Notes under the pieces: generated by a model
What the model was told of the DNA's origin: nothing
Database searches by the model: none
Seen by the model: the letters and a program-made list of their open reading frames with translations, nothing else
Made by a program: the position numbers and the translations under genes
Source of the DNA: Pseudomonas viridiflava
Lineage (GTDB): Bacteria; Pseudomonadota; Gammaproteobacteria; Pseudomonadales; Pseudomonadaceae
DNA: 64,000 nt
Direction: 5' to 3'
Assembly (NCBI RefSeq): GCF_900582195.1
Contig: NZ_UTHA01000068.1
Coordinates: 1 to 64,000, forward strand
Shown: one piece after another, positions 46,009-54,008 of the stretch
Layout: each line of letters begins with the position of its first letter
Position numbering within the stretch: the first letter of the stretch is position 1

Positions 46009-46877
46009 GCCGGCGTGTGCGCGATAAACCCGACGACCTGGTCGAGCACGGGCGCCAGTTGCCGCAACGGTCGTGACAAGGTTGCCACCAACGTAATGTG
46101 ATTGGGCCGCGAGTAATACAAATCCTGCACCGGCACCCCGGCCTCGCGCAGCTTGCTCGCAAGTCCGCCGGTATTACGCGTCGGGTTGACCAGCTTATCC
46201 TCGGTCGCGGCGATCAACAGCGCTGGCGGTGCGCCGCGACTGACATGGTTGATCGGCTGCGATTGCGCCGGCGAGTCGGGCCAGAAGAACACCGGACGCA
46301 CCTCGGGATTCTCGATCGGCAGAAAGTCATACGGCCCGGCCAGACCGATCCAGCCCTGCAAATCCCGGGGCGACATGCCCACCGCGGCAAGCCATTCACC
46401 ATCCAGTGCGAGCATCGCCGCGTTGTACCCGCCAGAGCTGTGGCCCATCACATACAAGCGCTGCGGGTTGCCGGAAAACTCGCGGATATGCGCTTTGGTC
46501 CACGCCAGCGCCCGCGCGCCGTCCTGCAGAAACAGCGGATAGCGCACTTGCGGATACAAACGGTAATCGGCCACCACCGTGACAATTCCCCGGGACGCCA
46601 GCGCTTCGCCGACAAAGCGATAGTCGAGGCGCGAACCGCTGTTCCAGCTACCGCCATAGAAAAACACCACCACCGGCGCGCCCGGCATTGGCTGATGCGG
46701 CACATACACATCGAGCTTTTGCCGAGGGTCGTCGCCATAAGCGATGCCCACGGTTTTTTCGTAAGTGCTGTCCGGGGTCAGCGCATTGAGCACCTGCACC
46801 GGCGAACAACCATTGAGCACCAGCAGCAACAGACTGCCGATCACTGCGCCGAGCCCTTGCCGGAAAAACCGTGTCAT
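46002..46877 (-). CDS. Lipoprotein alpha/beta hydrolase (esterase-like)
   Basis: 291 residues. The lipobox is LVLNGC (Cys 24), followed by Ser, so an outer-membrane or surface lipoprotein is likely. Alpha/beta hydrolase features are the oxyanion segment VVVFFYGGSWNSGS, the nucleophile S147 in GHSSGG, the acid D227 in ATEDKLVNP and the base H260 in RPNHITLV. It resembles Aes/carboxylesterase-type enzymes. It starts 18 bp after the DUF4123 gene, so it forms the third gene of the vgrG cassette. It could be cargo, an accessory enzyme or an unrelated passenger gene. Confidence 0.85.
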   Translation of the reverse strand: MTRFFRQGLGAVIGSLLLLVLNGCSPVQVLNALTPDSTYEKTVGIAYGDDPRQKLDVYVPHQPMPGAPVVVFFYGGSWNSGSRLDYRFVGEALASRGIVTVVADYRLYPQVRYPLFLQDGARALAWTKAHIREFSGNPQRLYVMGHSSGGYNAAMLALDGEWLAAVGMSPRDLQGWIGLAGPYDFLPIENPEVRPVFFWPDSPAQSQPINHVSRGAPPALLIAATEDKLVNPTRNTGGLASKLREAGVPVQDLYYSRPNHITLVATLSRPLRQLAPVLDQVVGFIAHTPAQ

Positions 46878-46894
46878 ACGCGCTGAACCTCGCC

Positions 46895-47686
46895 TCAGGA
46901 CTGATCGCCGTGCCACTGGCGCCGCACATGGTCAAGCCGCTGCTGTTGGGTCAGCCCCACCGGCGGTGGCACCAGCACGGCTCGCGGATGCAGCAAGCGT
47001 AGCCATAACCAGCCATCGAGCACGGTGCGGTCGCTGAATCCCAGCGCCAGGCCTTGTTGAACATGGGAGGACATCGTCGCGTAATCGGTTCCCAGTGATT
47101 GGCACCAGCGCCAGATGTGCTGCTCCAGTAGACAGGTTTGCAGGCGTTCGCGCTGGCGACGGGTCAGGCTTTGTTCGATGCTCAGCGGCTCGACGGCAAG
47201 CCCCGGATTGCGCAACTGCTGCCAGCCCTGACTGCCAATTGCACGGTCGGCCCAGGTACCGCCGAACCAGCGCAACTGGCGGATCGGGCCGAGCCAGCGG
47301 CTCAGCTCGGCGGCGTCGCAGGCGTCGAAAAAATAGCTCGCGGTCTGCCGGTTGTAATAGCTGAGCAAGGCCCGATGACTCAGTCCGAACGACACCGTGA
47401 GCATGCGCTGCAAGTGCCTCAGCAGACGTTGCGCCGAGACCTCACTGCCAAGCAACAGCCCGCGCCAGGTGTTCGGGTCGGTGTGACACAACGCGGCCAA
47501 TGCCGGGCAATCGCGCAAATCGATCAATACCGGACCGTGCTCGCTGACCGGTTCGAACTCGGTGCCATCGAACAGACTGAAGCACTGCACATCGACGAAC
47601 GCCTGGCGCAAGATCAGCAAGGCCTGCGGCGCGTCCGGGCCATCGAGCAACAACCACTGCGCCATGGACTCTGCCGCGCCACTCAT
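46895..47686 (-). CDS. DUF4123 protein, type VI secretion adaptor/chaperone
   Basis: 263 residues. The N-terminal MAQWLLLDGPDAPQALLILR and the middle LLSYYNRQTASYFFDACDAAELSRWLGPI match DUF4123 (Tap/TEC) chaperones, which load an effector onto VgrG. These chaperones are normally encoded between vgrG and the effector. The start overlaps the vgrG stop by 4 bp. The next gene in the operon is the lipoprotein hydrolase. Confidence 0.88.
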   Translation of the reverse strand: MSGAAESMAQWLLLDGPDAPQALLILRQAFVDVQCFSLFDGTEFEPVSEHGPVLIDLRDCPALAALCHTDPNTWRGLLLGSEVSAQRLLRHLQRMLTVSFGLSHRALLSYYNRQTASYFFDACDAAELSRWLGPIRQLRWFGGTWADRAIGSQGWQQLRNPGLAVEPLSIEQSLTRRQRERLQTCLLEQHIWRWCQSLGTDYATMSSHVQQGLALGFSDRTVLDGWLWLRLLHPRAVLVPPPVGLTQQQRLDHVRRQWHGDQS

Positions 47687-49029
47687 GTTGCGCCGCTCTG
47701 TTCAAGCGCGGTGACCAGTCGACAACTGCACACCGACTGGGAGCAATGGTTGAAACTGCCGCCGCCGGGGATCAGGCACAACAGCAGCAAAGGTTCACCC
47801 GACATCAGCAGTTGCTGCAGACCGTCACTGACCAGGCTGTCGGGCAGTGGCAATTGCGGTAACTCGTCGAAGTCGCTGTCGGCGGTGACGATGGGCGGCT
47901 GCAGCACACCGCTGATCATCGGCTGATCCGGATCGCCCTCGAAAAAGCTCACCACCACCTCGACACCATCGCTCAGCGCGGTCATGGGTGCCTGTGCCAG
48001 AGACGGCGCAAGCGGCAGCCAGCAGTGACTCGGCGCCGCACCTTCGCCTTGATACAGCCAGTCGAATTGCACCGCCACCGGGCGTAAACGGTCGGGTTGT
48101 GGTTCATCGACCGCCACCACCCAGGCACGTTGCAGGCTGTGCATACGCAGACGCGATGGCGCGTTGGCCGAGGCACATGGCACCTGCACCGCGGCGAACA
48201 GTCGGTTGGCGTAGGGCGGTTCGTGGGATGGATCGGCGCGATGCTCAATGCGTGTCAGCAACCATGGGCGATTGCATTCGGCGAAGGGATGCCCGGCCAA
48301 ACGCAGCCAATGACCACTGCGCAACGCGGCCAGATCACTCTGACCTTCAGCGCGGTGCACGCCCGATGCATGGGTCGCAATTGCGCTGTGCAATTGCCAT
48401 AGGTCCACGGCCGGAGAACCGTCACCGTCGTCTTCCCCCCGATAACGCGAGGTACCCGCCAATGGCAACTGCGCCGGATCATCGGCAAACACCAGGCAAT
48501 GCCGGTCGCGATGGTGTTCAAAGTAATAGTGAATCCGCGCCTGCGCGCACAAGCGCTCGAACAGTTGCAGATCGGACTCGCGGTATTGCGTACAGAACGT
48601 TCGGGGCGGATAGTCGCCGCGCAACTCAAAGCGGCGCTGGGCCGCGACAATCCCGTGCTCCCTGAGCACCTGTTCGATGATCTGCGGCACCGAACGGCCA
48701 CTGAAGATGCGTTGGCTGTAGCGCAGCGCGAGGCAATCGAGTTTCGGTCCCAGACGGATCCGGCTCAAGCGCATGCCTTGTCCATGCTCATGCTGGACAA
48801 GGCTCTGCAATTGCCCGTGCACGCCCTCCCCCGACGGCCCGAAACAGAGGAACGCCGAACGGTAGAGCAGGCCGGCGAGATCCAGGTGCGGATCGTCGAT
48901 CAACACATCGATCTCGAACGCAAAGGATTCGCTGAGGGCTTCGCTACCGGTAAAGGCCAGGACTTCGAAGGCGTCGGACAGGCCCGCTACATCGAGACGA
49001 AACGACGACTCGTTGACTGGATCGAACAT
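47683..49029 (-). CDS. Short VgrG-like type VI spike protein with Cys-rich C-terminus
   Basis: 448 residues, well below the usual 600-800. The gp27-like base runs from FRLDVAGLSDAFEVLAFTG through VQRYRESDLQLFERL-type sequence (TQYRESDLQLFERLCAQA). The gp5-like OB fold (about 315-395) contains VQFDWLYQGEGAAPSHCW and the VgrG hallmark VVSFFEGDPDQPMISGVL. There is no beta-helix needle or DUF2345 tail; the last 50 residues end in a Cys/His cluster (C418, H428, C429, C434, C436). There are no other type VI structural genes in the window. It is the first gene of a cassette with DUF4123 and a hydrolase. Confidence 0.88.
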   Translation of the reverse strand: MFDPVNESSFRLDVAGLSDAFEVLAFTGSEALSESFAFEIDVLIDDPHLDLAGLLYRSAFLCFGPSGEGVHGQLQSLVQHEHGQGMRLSRIRLGPKLDCLALRYSQRIFSGRSVPQIIEQVLREHGIVAAQRRFELRGDYPPRTFCTQYRESDLQLFERLCAQARIHYYFEHHRDRHCLVFADDPAQLPLAGTSRYRGEDDGDGSPAVDLWQLHSAIATHASGVHRAEGQSDLAALRSGHWLRLAGHPFAECNRPWLLTRIEHRADPSHEPPYANRLFAAVQVPCASANAPSRLRMHSLQRAWVVAVDEPQPDRLRPVAVQFDWLYQGEGAAPSHCWLPLAPSLAQAPMTALSDGVEVVVSFFEGDPDQPMISGVLQPPIVTADSDFDELPQLPLPDSLVSDGLQQLLMSGEPLLLLCLIPGGGSFNHCSQSVCSCRLVTALEQSGAT

Positions 49030-49262
49030 GGGCGGATCTCTACAGGAGGGGCGGCCGGGGATTCTCGCCGAGAGCCATGGCCGAGTAGAGAGCTGAAGTA
49101 CAACTTAGGAAATGACCTACGCGAAAAGCAGACCGGATGACTTTTCTGGCCGGGAAGGCCAAGCCTTTCGCGAAAATTTTGGGAGATATCCCACCGGATC
49201 ATCCGAATTTTCCGCCACCTTCAGGAAAAATTCGGACAACCCGGCAAGATCGCCACCTGACC
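49030..49262. other. Spacer between speA and vgrG with hairpins
   Basis: No gene is seen in these 233 bp. TCCGAATTTTCC (49202-49213) pairs with GGAAAAATTCGGA (49224-49236) with one bulged base, a likely speA terminator stem on the minus strand though no T-run follows. A second GC-rich dyad (GGCCGGGAAGGCC) lies near 49147-49160. Confidence 0.45.
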
Positions 49263-51176
49263 TCAGGACGACAGGTAGGAGGAGCGAGTCAGGCCCAGAC
49301 GCAAGGCATCGAGGAATTGCGTACGCTCGCTGGCACTGATGCGGGCACTGGCGCACTTGTCGCGGTAGTGCGTCATCAGTTCTTCCGGCGACAAGTGCAC
49401 ATAACGCAGCATGTCTTCGATGGTGTCGTGGGTCTCGATGCCGGCGTGGTACACGCTGCCATCGGCGTTCTGGTAGATGTTCACCGAGTCGGTGTCACCG
49501 AACAGGTTGTGCATGTCGCCGAGGATTTCCTGATAGGCGCCAACGAGGAATACACCCAGCAGGTAGTCTTCGCCTTCATTCAAACCGTGTACCGGCAGGC
49601 TGGTTTCGATGCTCTGCTCGTCGACGTACTGATTGATCTTGCCGTCGGAGTCGCAGGTCAGATCCTGCAGCACCGCGCGGCGCAGCGGCTCTTCGTCGAG
49701 ACGGTGCAGCGGGATGATCGGCAGGACCTGGTCGATTGCCCAGGTGTCCGGCAGGCTCTGGAACACCGAGAAGTTGCAGATGTACTTGTCGGCCAGCTTG
49801 TCGTTGAGCTCGTCGAGCACCTGACGGTGCGAACGCTGACGCGCTTTCAGCGAGTTGTGCAGGCGACGGCACACAGCGAAGTAGCACTGCTCGGCCAGGG
49901 CTTTTTCAGCCAGGGTCAGTTTGCCGTCGGCGTACTGGGCGGCCACGTCGCTCATGTAGTGCGTGGCGCGCCAGTAGGTTTCGGTGACCATTTCGATGTC
50001 GGTCGGGCCGAGCAGGTCAACCAGCCACTGCACGGTTTCCGGCAGCGCTTCCTTGTTTTCGATCTGCGGGATTTCGTCGTTGTGCTTCTCGACATCGGTC
50101 ACCTGCACCACCAGCATCGCGTGGTGCGCGGTCAGCGAACGGCCGCTTTCGGAGAAGATGTGCGGATGCGGCAGGCTCTGCGCGTCGCAGAACTCCTTGA
50201 GCATGCCGACCACGACACCGGCGTAATCGTCCATGTCGTAGTTGATCGAACTGGCGTTGCGCGAGTGCGTGCCGTCGTAGTCGACGCCCAGACCGCCACC
50301 GACGTCGATGTGATCAACCGGCAGACCGAGGTTGCGCAGCTCGCCGTAGTAACGGATCGCTTCCTTGAAGCCGTGCTGATAGTCAGCCAGGTTGGCAATC
50401 TGCGAACCCATATGGAAGTGCAGCAGGCGAATGCCCTGATCCAGACCCGCCGCGCGGAAGCGCTCGACCACCGACAGCAGTTGCGCGGCCGACAGACCGA
50501 ACTTGGATTTCTCGCCACCGGTGTCCGCCCACTTCGACGAGGCCAGCGACGACAGGCGCACGCGCAGGCCGACCTGTGGCTTGACCTTCAGCGAGGCGGC
50601 TTCTTCGATTACCAGACCGACTTCGGATTCTTTCTCGATCACGATGAACACGTTGTGGCCGAGCTTCTGGCCCATCAGCGCCAGACGGATGAACTCGCGA
50701 TCCTTGTAACCGTTGCAGACGATGGTACCGCCCTTCGGCGCCAGTGCCAGTACGGCCAGCAGTTCAGGCTTTGAGCCGGCTTCCAGACCGATGGAAACAT
50801 CCTGGGTAGCGATGATGTTCTCGATCACCGCTTCTTGCTGGTTAACCTTGATCGGGTACAGCGCGGTGTACTTGCTCTGGTATTCCAGGCGTTCGATATT
50901 CGAATCGAAGGCACCGGTCAACTGGCGTACACGGTCTTGCAGGATGTCGGGGAAACGAACCAGCAACGGCAAGGACAAACCGCTTTTGCGCAGTTGGTCA
51001 ACCTGCTCGAACAGGTCGATAGGCGAGCTGCTCGGGCCGTTCGGACGAACTTCGACGCGACCGGCGTCATTGATCGCGAAATACCCGGCCCCCCAATGGC
51101 GAATCCCGTAAACACTGCGGCTGTCCGCAACTGTCCATTGGCTGCCATCGTCTTTGCGTGTGCGTCGTACGGACAT
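49263..51176 (-). CDS. speA: Biosynthetic arginine decarboxylase
   Basis: A PLP enzyme of 637 residues that converts arginine to agmatine for putrescine synthesis. The PLP-lysine region is [14 protein letters not shown]. Later fold-III motifs are [16 protein letters not shown] and the phosphate-binding [18 protein letters not shown]. It ends [18 protein letters not shown]. In P. aeruginosa speA (PA4839) is followed by the same set of neighbours as here. Confidence 0.96.
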   Translation of the reverse strand: MSVRRTRKDDGSQWTVADSRSVYGIRHWGAGYFAINDAGRVEVRPNGPSSSPIDLFEQVDQLRKSGLSLPLLVRFPDILQDRVRQLTGAFDSNIERLEYQSKYTALYPIKVNQQEAVIENIIATQDVSIGLEAGSKPELLAVLALAPKGGTIVCNGYKDREFIRLALMGQKLGHNVFIVIEKESEVGLVIEEAASLKVKPQVGLRVRLSSLASSKWADTGGEKSKFGLSAAQLLSVVERFRAAGLDQGIRLLHFHMGSQIANLADYQHGFKEAIRYYGELRNLGLPVDHIDVGGGLGVDYDGTHSRNASSINYDMDDYAGVVVGMLKEFCDAQSLPHPHIFSESGRSLTAHHAMLVVQVTDVEKHNDEIPQIENKEALPETVQWLVDLLGPTDIEMVTETYWRATHYMSDVAAQYADGKLTLAEKALAEQCYFAVCRRLHNSLKARQRSHRQVLDELNDKLADKYICNFSVFQSLPDTWAIDQVLPIIPLHRLDEEPLRRAVLQDLTCDSDGKINQYVDEQSIETSLPVHGLNEGEDYLLGVFLVGAYQEILGDMHNLFGDTDSVNIYQNADGSVYHAGIETHDTIEDMLRYVHLSPEELMTHYRDKCASARISASERTQFLDALRLGLTRSSYLSS

Positions 51177-51309
51177 CGAAGTCCCCTATAAAGAAGTCAT
51201 AGTGCGTCGCCTGATCTCAGGCCGGCGCAGTCTAAAGAATGAAAATGACGATTCGTCAGCGCGGCGGTAGACCGCACTGACTGCGTGGAGTTTAGAAACC
51301 GGTCATGAA

Positions 51310-51395
51310 CAGGCTCTGTGAAAACCATGGAGACGACGCCGGATCTGAACTGCTTCAGCGCCGGATCAAGCCGCAGGTGGTTTTCACAGAGGCTG
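51310..51395. repeat. 86-bp inverted-repeat element behind the SUI1 gene
   Basis: The left arm CAGGCTCTGTGAAAACCA (51310-51327) and the reverse complement of the right arm (51378-51395) differ at one of 18 positions. The centre is about 50 bp and contains GCCGGATC twice. It abuts the stop codon of the SUI1 gene. It could be a terminator hairpin or the remnant of a MITE or IS end pair. Confidence 0.7.
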
Positions 51396-51767
51396 CTAGC
51401 CGCCGGACTTCTTCGCTTTGAAACCGTGCTTGATCAGCTCAGTCAAGAGTAGCTCGACATGATCGCCCTGGATTTCGATGATGCCGTCTTTCAACGCCCC
51501 GCCAGTGCCGCAACGTTTCTTCAACGTTGTCGCCAACTCTTTGAGCGCGTCTTCGGCCAGGGGCACGCCGGTGATGGTGGTCACCGTCTTGCCGCCACGG
51601 CCCTTGCTCTCGCGTCGCACGCGGGCAATGCCGTCGCCGGCCGGGATCACGGTTTGTTTGCAGATACAGGCGTCCACCGGCTTACTGCAATCCGGACAAT
51701 GACGACCTGCGTCGGTGGAAAATACCAGGCCGCCCAGGGCGGCGAAGGATGCGGCTTTTTTGGCCAC
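51396..51767 (-). CDS. SUI1/YciH-like translation initiation factor homologue
   Basis: 123 residues, GTG start at 51767 preceded by GAGGA. The N-terminal zinc-binding-like region has HCPDCSKPVDACIC (four Cys). The SUI1 domain has VRVRRESKGRGGKTVTTITG-type sequence (ARVRRESKGRGGKTVTTI) and KKRCGTGGALKDGIIEIQGDH. It binds near the ribosomal P site in homologues. Conserved position between speA and the nudix gene. Confidence 0.92.
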   Translation of the reverse strand: MAKKAASFAALGGLVFSTDAGRHCPDCSKPVDACICKQTVIPAGDGIARVRRESKGRGGKTVTTITGVPLAEDALKELATTLKKRCGTGGALKDGIIEIQGDHVELLLTELIKHGFKAKKSGG

Positions 51768-51955
51768 CGGCAATCCTCTTGGGAGGACAAAGACTGATCG
51801 CAACCCTGGGCAAGGTCAGCGACCGCGAAGCCCCACTCAGGCAGGGGCAGCGCTACTGCACCACAAGCTTCAATAAAAGCAGGACGGTGCAGCTTGAAAA
51901 GGTCGCGCAGTGTAACGGCAAAAATGCGACTTGCTAAGTGCCAATCGGCGCCAAT

Positions 51956-52513
51956 TTATGTGTTCTTTGCGACGTCGCTTTGCTGCGCCTTGAGATAGCG
52001 CTTGAGCGCTGCCAGAGAGTCCGGGCAATAAGGCTTCTGCTCGATTTCCAGCATGACCTGCCCGACCGGAATAAAGCGTGCTTCGAGGACTTCTTCAGGC
52101 TGCAGTATCAGCGGACCGTCCCATACAGCGGAAAACGCCGAACACCACAGACGATTGCCGGTGTCTTCGAAGTAGAAATGGTCATGGGCCGTCAGCTCGA
52201 CACCGCTCACGCCCAATTCTTCTTCCAGCTCACGGGCCGCCGACTCGGCGTAAGTCTCGTTCGCCTGCACCATGCCGCCCGCCGCGACGTCCCAGTAACC
52301 GGGATAAATCGCCTTGCTCAAGGTGCGCCGGTGCACACAAAGCTCACCGGCGGAATTGAACAACATGATGTAGGTGCCACGGCCGATCAGCCCGCGCTCG
52401 CGCAGATCGGCACGCACCAGCGCGCCGAGCAGGTTGTCCTGCTCGTCGACCCAGGCGATCTGTTCGGCATCCGAGGCGGCGCGATGGGCCGCCTCTCTGG
52501 CGTTCTGACTCAT
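51956..52513 (-). CDS. NUDIX hydrolase (YfcD-like)
   Basis: 185 residues. The Nudix box is complete: GGMVQANETYAESAARELEEELGV (G-x5-E-x7-RELEEELG-hydrophobic). The lead-in GRGTYIMLFNSAGELCVHRRT and YPGYWDVAAGG are typical of the IPP-isomerase-like/YfcD branch. It hydrolyses a nucleoside-diphosphate-linked substrate that is not defined. The upstream DUF2333 gene ends 3 bp before its start, so they are co-transcribed. Confidence 0.92.
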   Translation of the reverse strand: MSQNAREAAHRAASDAEQIAWVDEQDNLLGALVRADLRERGLIGRGTYIMLFNSAGELCVHRRTLSKAIYPGYWDVAAGGMVQANETYAESAARELEEELGVSGVELTAHDHFYFEDTGNRLWCSAFSAVWDGPLILQPEEVLEARFIPVGQVMLEIEQKPYCPDSLAALKRYLKAQQSDVAKNT

Positions 52514-52516
52514 GAA

Positions 52517-53584
52517 TCAGCCCTGATTGAGCAGTTGACGCAAATCGATCACAGCGGCGTTGGCCCGGGAAATATAGTTGGCCATGACCAGCGAGTGGTT
52601 GGCCAGCACGCCGAAGCCGCTGCCGTTGAGAATCATAGGACTCCAGACCGGTTCCTGCGAGGCTTCCAGTTCACGGATGATCTGACGCACGCTGACCGTG
52701 GCGTTCTTCTTCGCCAATACATCGGCGAAGTCGACTTCGATGGCACGCAGCAGGTGCGACAGCGCCCAGGCCTGACCGCGGGCTTCGTAGAACACGTTGT
52801 CGATCTGCATCCACGGGGTCTCGACGACTTCCTCGTCAACCTGTGGCACTTCGCCAATGGCCGGCACTTCGGTTTTCAACGCAGTGTTGAGTTTGACCCG
52901 GCCTACGCTGGCCGACAGGCGTTGCGACAGCGAACCAAGACGGGTGCCGACATCGCCGAGCCAGTTGTTCAGGTTGTCGGCGCGGGCATAGAACAGTGCG
53001 TTCTTCTGAGTAGGATCGGACAGACGCGCCTGATAACGGCTCAGGGAATTGATGCCTTCCTGATACTCCGACTCACTCGACGGCAGGATCCAGCTCTTGT
53101 TGTCGAAGTTGAAACGCGGTTCGGCTTTGGCCAGATCGGCATCTTCCGCCGACTGCGATTGCGAGCGGGCAAAGTCTTTACGCAGGGCACGGGTCAGGTC
53201 GCGTACCTGCACCAATACGCCATATTCCCAGCTCGGCGTGTTGTCCATCCACAGGCCCGGCGGGAAGCGATCATTGGAAATGTAGCCGCCCGGCTTGCTG
53301 AGCAAGGTGCCGGCGACAGTCTTCAGGGTTTCGACGGTGGTGTAGCCGATCACCATCTGCTTGCCTTCTTTCTCGGCCGCCACTTGAGCGTTCTGTGCGA
53401 CCGGAAACAGCGCCGGCTCCTGGCTCCAGTACCAGCCCAGGCCAATGGTCACGAGCAGATAGAGGCCGATCAGCGTGGCCAAAGCTCGGCTGAACAGCAC
53501 CCCACCGACATAGCTGCGGGCGGCCGACTTGGGCTCGGCGGCACGTTCAGGCGCGCTGCCCGCGCGGTTTTTCCAGTCCAGCAT
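52517..53584 (-). CDS. DUF2333 membrane-anchored protein
   Basis: 355 residues with one N-terminal membrane segment (about 34-52, LATLIGLYLLVTIGLGWYW) and a large periplasmic part. DUF2333 features are KPGGYISNDRFPPGLWMDN, WEYGVLVQVRDL and FEARGQAWALSHLLRAI-like sequence (VFYEARGQAWALSHLL). AAAGGAT precedes the ATG. Conserved gamma-proteobacterial protein of unknown function in the same order as in P. aeruginosa (PA4842). Confidence 0.9.
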   Translation of the reverse strand: MLDWKNRAGSAPERAAEPKSAARSYVGGVLFSRALATLIGLYLLVTIGLGWYWSQEPALFPVAQNAQVAAEKEGKQMVIGYTTVETLKTVAGTLLSKPGGYISNDRFPPGLWMDNTPSWEYGVLVQVRDLTRALRKDFARSQSQSAEDADLAKAEPRFNFDNKSWILPSSESEYQEGINSLSRYQARLSDPTQKNALFYARADNLNNWLGDVGTRLGSLSQRLSASVGRVKLNTALKTEVPAIGEVPQVDEEVVETPWMQIDNVFYEARGQAWALSHLLRAIEVDFADVLAKKNATVSVRQIIRELEASQEPVWSPMILNGSGFGVLANHSLVMANYISRANAAVIDLRQLLNQG

Positions 53585-54008
53585 GGCGATATCCTTTCAA
53601 TCACTTGGGTTCAACGGTTCGACCACAACCATACAACAACGTGCCAAGGCCGGGCACCCGCGCGTAACGATAAGCCGCAAATGATGCGGGCGAATGACGC
53701 TTCGACGATGACTAAGGGAATCCCCGATACCCGCCCCCCAGCCAAACGGATGCCAGGCCCGTGAAACCTCTTTGCGATCTCGAGCACCACACGGATAAAG
53801 CACCCGTCTCGCGTGATGCATTTTTCGCCAAAACGCCCGAATGACGGGGATCTGACCGACGTCAAAGTCAAAAACAAAACCGCCCGGTCAGAAACTGAAT
53901 GGTGACGCACTGCAGATTATTGATGTACGACACTCGTGTAAGGGAAAAGAGGTGCTAGCATAGAGCCACCAGTCGATCTCAGCATGCAGCCTAACTAGTA
54001 GTCAGGAT
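53585..54008. promoter_or_regulatory. 424-bp divergent intergenic region before gcbA
   Basis: No credible gene is seen; short frames here lack ribosome binding sites and family features. An extended -10 (TGCTAGCAT, 53953-53961) lies about 48 bp before the gcbA start and is the best promoter candidate; no clear -35 accompanies it. The rest could hold the DUF2333 promoter or a leader RNA. Confidence 0.4.

Noticed and set aside
46002..49029. vgrG read as part of a prophage
   Set aside because: No capsid, tail, integrase or lysis genes are near; DUF4123 next to it is a type VI feature.
51938..53764. Open frame of 608 codons on the plus strand across the nudix and DUF2333 genes
   Set aside because: Antisense to two conserved genes with intact motifs; no family features or start signal of its own.
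53597..53910. Short minus-strand frames upstream of the DUF2333 gene
   Set aside because: No ribosome binding site, no recognisable family, and the two frames conflict with one another.
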